Source of the DNA: Dokdonella_A sp035263065
Lineage (GTDB): Bacteria; Pseudomonadota; Gammaproteobacteria; Xanthomonadales; Rhodanobacteraceae
DNA: 7,577 nucleotides
Direction of reading: 5' to 3'
Assembly (NCBI GenBank): GCA_035263065.1
Contig: DATFRS010000016.1
Span: forward strand, 1-7,577
In this document: positions 6,216 to 7,577 of the stretch, one piece after another
Layout of the letters: the number at the start of each line of letters is the position of its first letter
Numbering within the stretch: the first letter of the stretch is position 1
Program-made: the position numbers and the translations under genes
Notes under the pieces: generated by a model
What the model was told of the DNA's origin: nothing
The model's database searches: none
Seen by the model: only the letters and a program-made list of their open reading frames with translations

Positions 6216-7577
6216 TCGCGCCATCGCATCGCCGCTCCTGCAATCGAACGCTTCGGCGTACCCGCCAAGCTCGGCCGGCGCGGCGTTCGCGCGGATCCGC
6301 GCGGGCGCGTGCACGTCGGTCGAGCGGCGCAGGCGCGCTTCCTCGGGTGTCAGGTTCTGGCGCCAGATCACGGCCCAGTTGAGAAAGAAGCGCTGCGTCT
6401 GCGAGCAACCGTCGATCATCGGGTCGTCGCGGCCGGCGATCGCATCGCGCAACGCGTCGAACGCAATCGCCAGGCCGCCGACATCGGCGATGTTCTCGCC
6501 GAGCGTGAGGCGACCGTCGACGTCGGAACCGTCGAAGCGTTCGACCAGACGTTCCGCGAGCGCTTCGAAACGCAACCGATCTTCGGCGAGCCACCAGCTG
6601 CGGAACCGTCCGTCGGCATCGAAGCGGCTGCCCTGATCGTCGAAGCCGTGCGTCATCTCGTGCGCGATGACGGCGCCGATGCCACCGTAGTTGAGCGCGG
6701 CGTCGGCCGCGGCATCGAAGAACGGCGGCGCGAGGATCGCCGCGGGGAACACGATCTCGTTGCGCTGCGGGTCGTAGCCGGCGTTGACGGTCTGCGGCGG
6801 AATCGGCCAGAGCGCGCGATCGACCGGCTGGCCGAGCTGCGCGACGCGCCGGCGCCTATCGAACGCGCGCGCCGCGAGGATGTTCGCGTAGAGGCTCGCC
6901 GGCGAAGTGACGAGCCCCGATGAGTCGCGCCAGCGATCGGGATAGCCGACCTTGACGCCGAGCGCGGCGAGCTTGCGCAACGCGTGCTCGCGTGTCGCAT
7001 CGCTCATCCAGTCGAGCCGTTCGAGCCGCACCGCGAGCGCACGGCGCAGGTGCTCGACGAGATCGACGATCCGCCGCTTCGCGTCCGCCGGGAAATTCGC
7101 GGCGACGTAGAGCTCGCCCATCGCCTCGCCGGCGTGCGTGTCGATCGCGCGCAGCACGCGCTTCCAGCGCGGCAGCGGCGCGAGCCGGCCCCGCAGTACG
7201 GCATCGTGGAAGCGGTGATGCTGGCGCGCATACGCGCCGCCGAGGTAGGGCGCCGCGCCGTCGACCGTGTGGAAGCGCAGGTACGCGCGCCACACCGAGG
7301 GCGTCGTCGTCTGCAGGAGCTCGGCGACGCGCGCGTGGAACGCCGGCATCGCGAGCGAAAAGCGTTCCGGCCTGGCGACGCCGAGCGCGGCGAAAAACGC
7401 CGCCCATGAGAACGATGGGCTTTCGCGATCGGCCTCCTCGACGCCGACCGGCCGGAACCGCGCGCCGATGTCGCGCGCGAGCGTGCGCCGCGGCGTCGAG
7501 GCCTCCGCGAGCTCGCTCTCGAGATCGAGCACGTCGCCCGCGGCGATGGCGGCGCGCGCGGCGGGCTGCCCGGACAG
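6186..7577 (-). CDS. M13 family (neprilysin/PepO-like) zinc metallopeptidase, 5' end outside the window
   Basis: C-terminal 463 residues of an M13 endopeptidase, a family of usually 650-700 residues that cleaves peptides, mostly outside the cytoplasm. The frame is open to the right edge, with no start that fits the family in the window. A GTG codon at 7532-7530 lies mid-domain and is not the start. Numbering from the edge, the zinc motif H-E-M-T-H is at 306-310 (nt 6648-6662) and E-N-I-A-D at 361-365 (nt 6483-6497) gives the third zinc ligand E361 and D365. H423 and R429 match neprilysin H711 and R717. The substrate-binding N-A-x-Y motif is N-A-G-Y at 265-268, with Gly in the variable position where an aromatic residue is common. 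The C-terminus R-I-R-I-W keeps the family's terminal Trp. All catalytic residues visible are intact. The N-terminal signal or lipobox, and so the location, cannot be seen. It is convergent with lpxK and not part of that operon. Confidence 0.95.
   Translation of the reverse strand: MSGQPAARAAIAAGDVLDLESELAEASTPRRTLARDIGARFRPVGVEEADRESPSFSWAAFFAALGVARPERFSLAMPAFHARVAELLQTTTPSVWRAYLRFHTVDGAAPYLGGAYARQHHRFHDAVLRGRLAPLPRWKRVLRAIDTHAGEAMGELYVAANFPADAKRRIVDLVEHLRRALAVRLERLDWMSDATREHALRKLAALGVKVGYPDRWRDSSGLVTSPASLYANILAARAFDRRRRVAQLGQPVDRALWPIPPQTVNAGYDPQRNEIVFPAAILAPPFFDAAADAALNYGGIGAVIAHEMTHGFDDQGSRFDADGRFRSWWLAEDRLRFEALAERLVERFDGSDVDGRLTLGENIADVGGLAIAFDALRDAIAGRDDPMIDGCSQTQRFFLNWAVIWRQNLTPEEARLRRSTDVHAPARIRANAAPAELGGYAEAFDCRSGDAMARSADARIRIW

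Noticed and set aside
6309..6923. Plus-strand frame opposite the M13 peptidase gene
   Set aside because: The minus strand encodes the zinc motif and the third-ligand motif in this same interval; the plus-strand product has no recognisable feature.
7530..7532. GTG as a possible start of the M13 peptidase
   Set aside because: The frame continues upstream to the window edge, and the encoded residues (L-S-G-Q-P-A-A-R-A-A-I-A-A-G-D) fit the M13 pattern just before this point. The gene is cut by the window, not short.
1..7577. CRISPR arrays, tRNA/rRNA genes, insertion sequences, phage or defence genes
   Set aside because: No regularly spaced repeats, no cloverleaf-like segment, no transposase-like reading frame and no terminal inverted repeats were seen; genes fill almost all of the window.

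Overview
This is a GC-rich bacterial chromosome segment, with codon third positions almost always G or C. It is packed with genes and has no stretch of even 100 bases without a coding region. Five genes run left to right: comEC (its 5' end lies outside the window), an exbB/tolQ-type proton-channel gene, an exbD/tolR-type gene, msbA and lpxK. A sixth gene, an M13 (neprilysin/PepO) zinc metallopeptidase, runs right to left. It meets lpxK tail to tail, overlaps its 3' end by 30 bp, and runs off the right edge without its 5' end.

The content points to a Gram-negative proteobacterium that makes lipid A. From general knowledge of gene order, comEC-exbB-exbD-msbA-lpxK fits Gammaproteobacteria, best of all the Xanthomonadales/Lysobacterales. 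In E. coli the related order is ycaI(comEC)-msbA-lpxK. In Pseudomonas, exbB/exbD-like genes lie between comEC and lpxK. The assignment to an order is inference and no finer placement can be made here.

Region by region: 2-2305 encodes ComEC, the inner-membrane DNA-uptake channel. An extended -10 promoter (TGCTATGAT) lies inside the last codons of comEC, followed by a good Shine-Dalgarno sequence, and probably starts transcription of exbB. exbB, exbD, msbA and lpxK (2320-6215) are spaced +7, -4 and +5 nt. The last three have weak or no ribosome-binding sites, so they look like one translationally coupled operon. MsbA flips core-lipid A across the inner membrane and LpxK adds the 4'-phosphate to the lipid A disaccharide, so these two act in one pathway. 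The ExbB/ExbD pair forms a proton-driven membrane motor with no TonB or TolA gene beside it, and its job in this operon is not known to me. The M13 peptidase (6186-7577, minus) looks functionally unrelated.

The window reads as ordinary housekeeping and envelope sequence. I found no mobile element, CRISPR array, RNA gene, tandem repeat or defence-like cassette. The points worth a second look are modest: the promoter hidden in comEC, the unpartnered ExbBD motor, the 30-bp convergent overlap, a variant motif in LpxK and a variant substrate motif in the peptidase.
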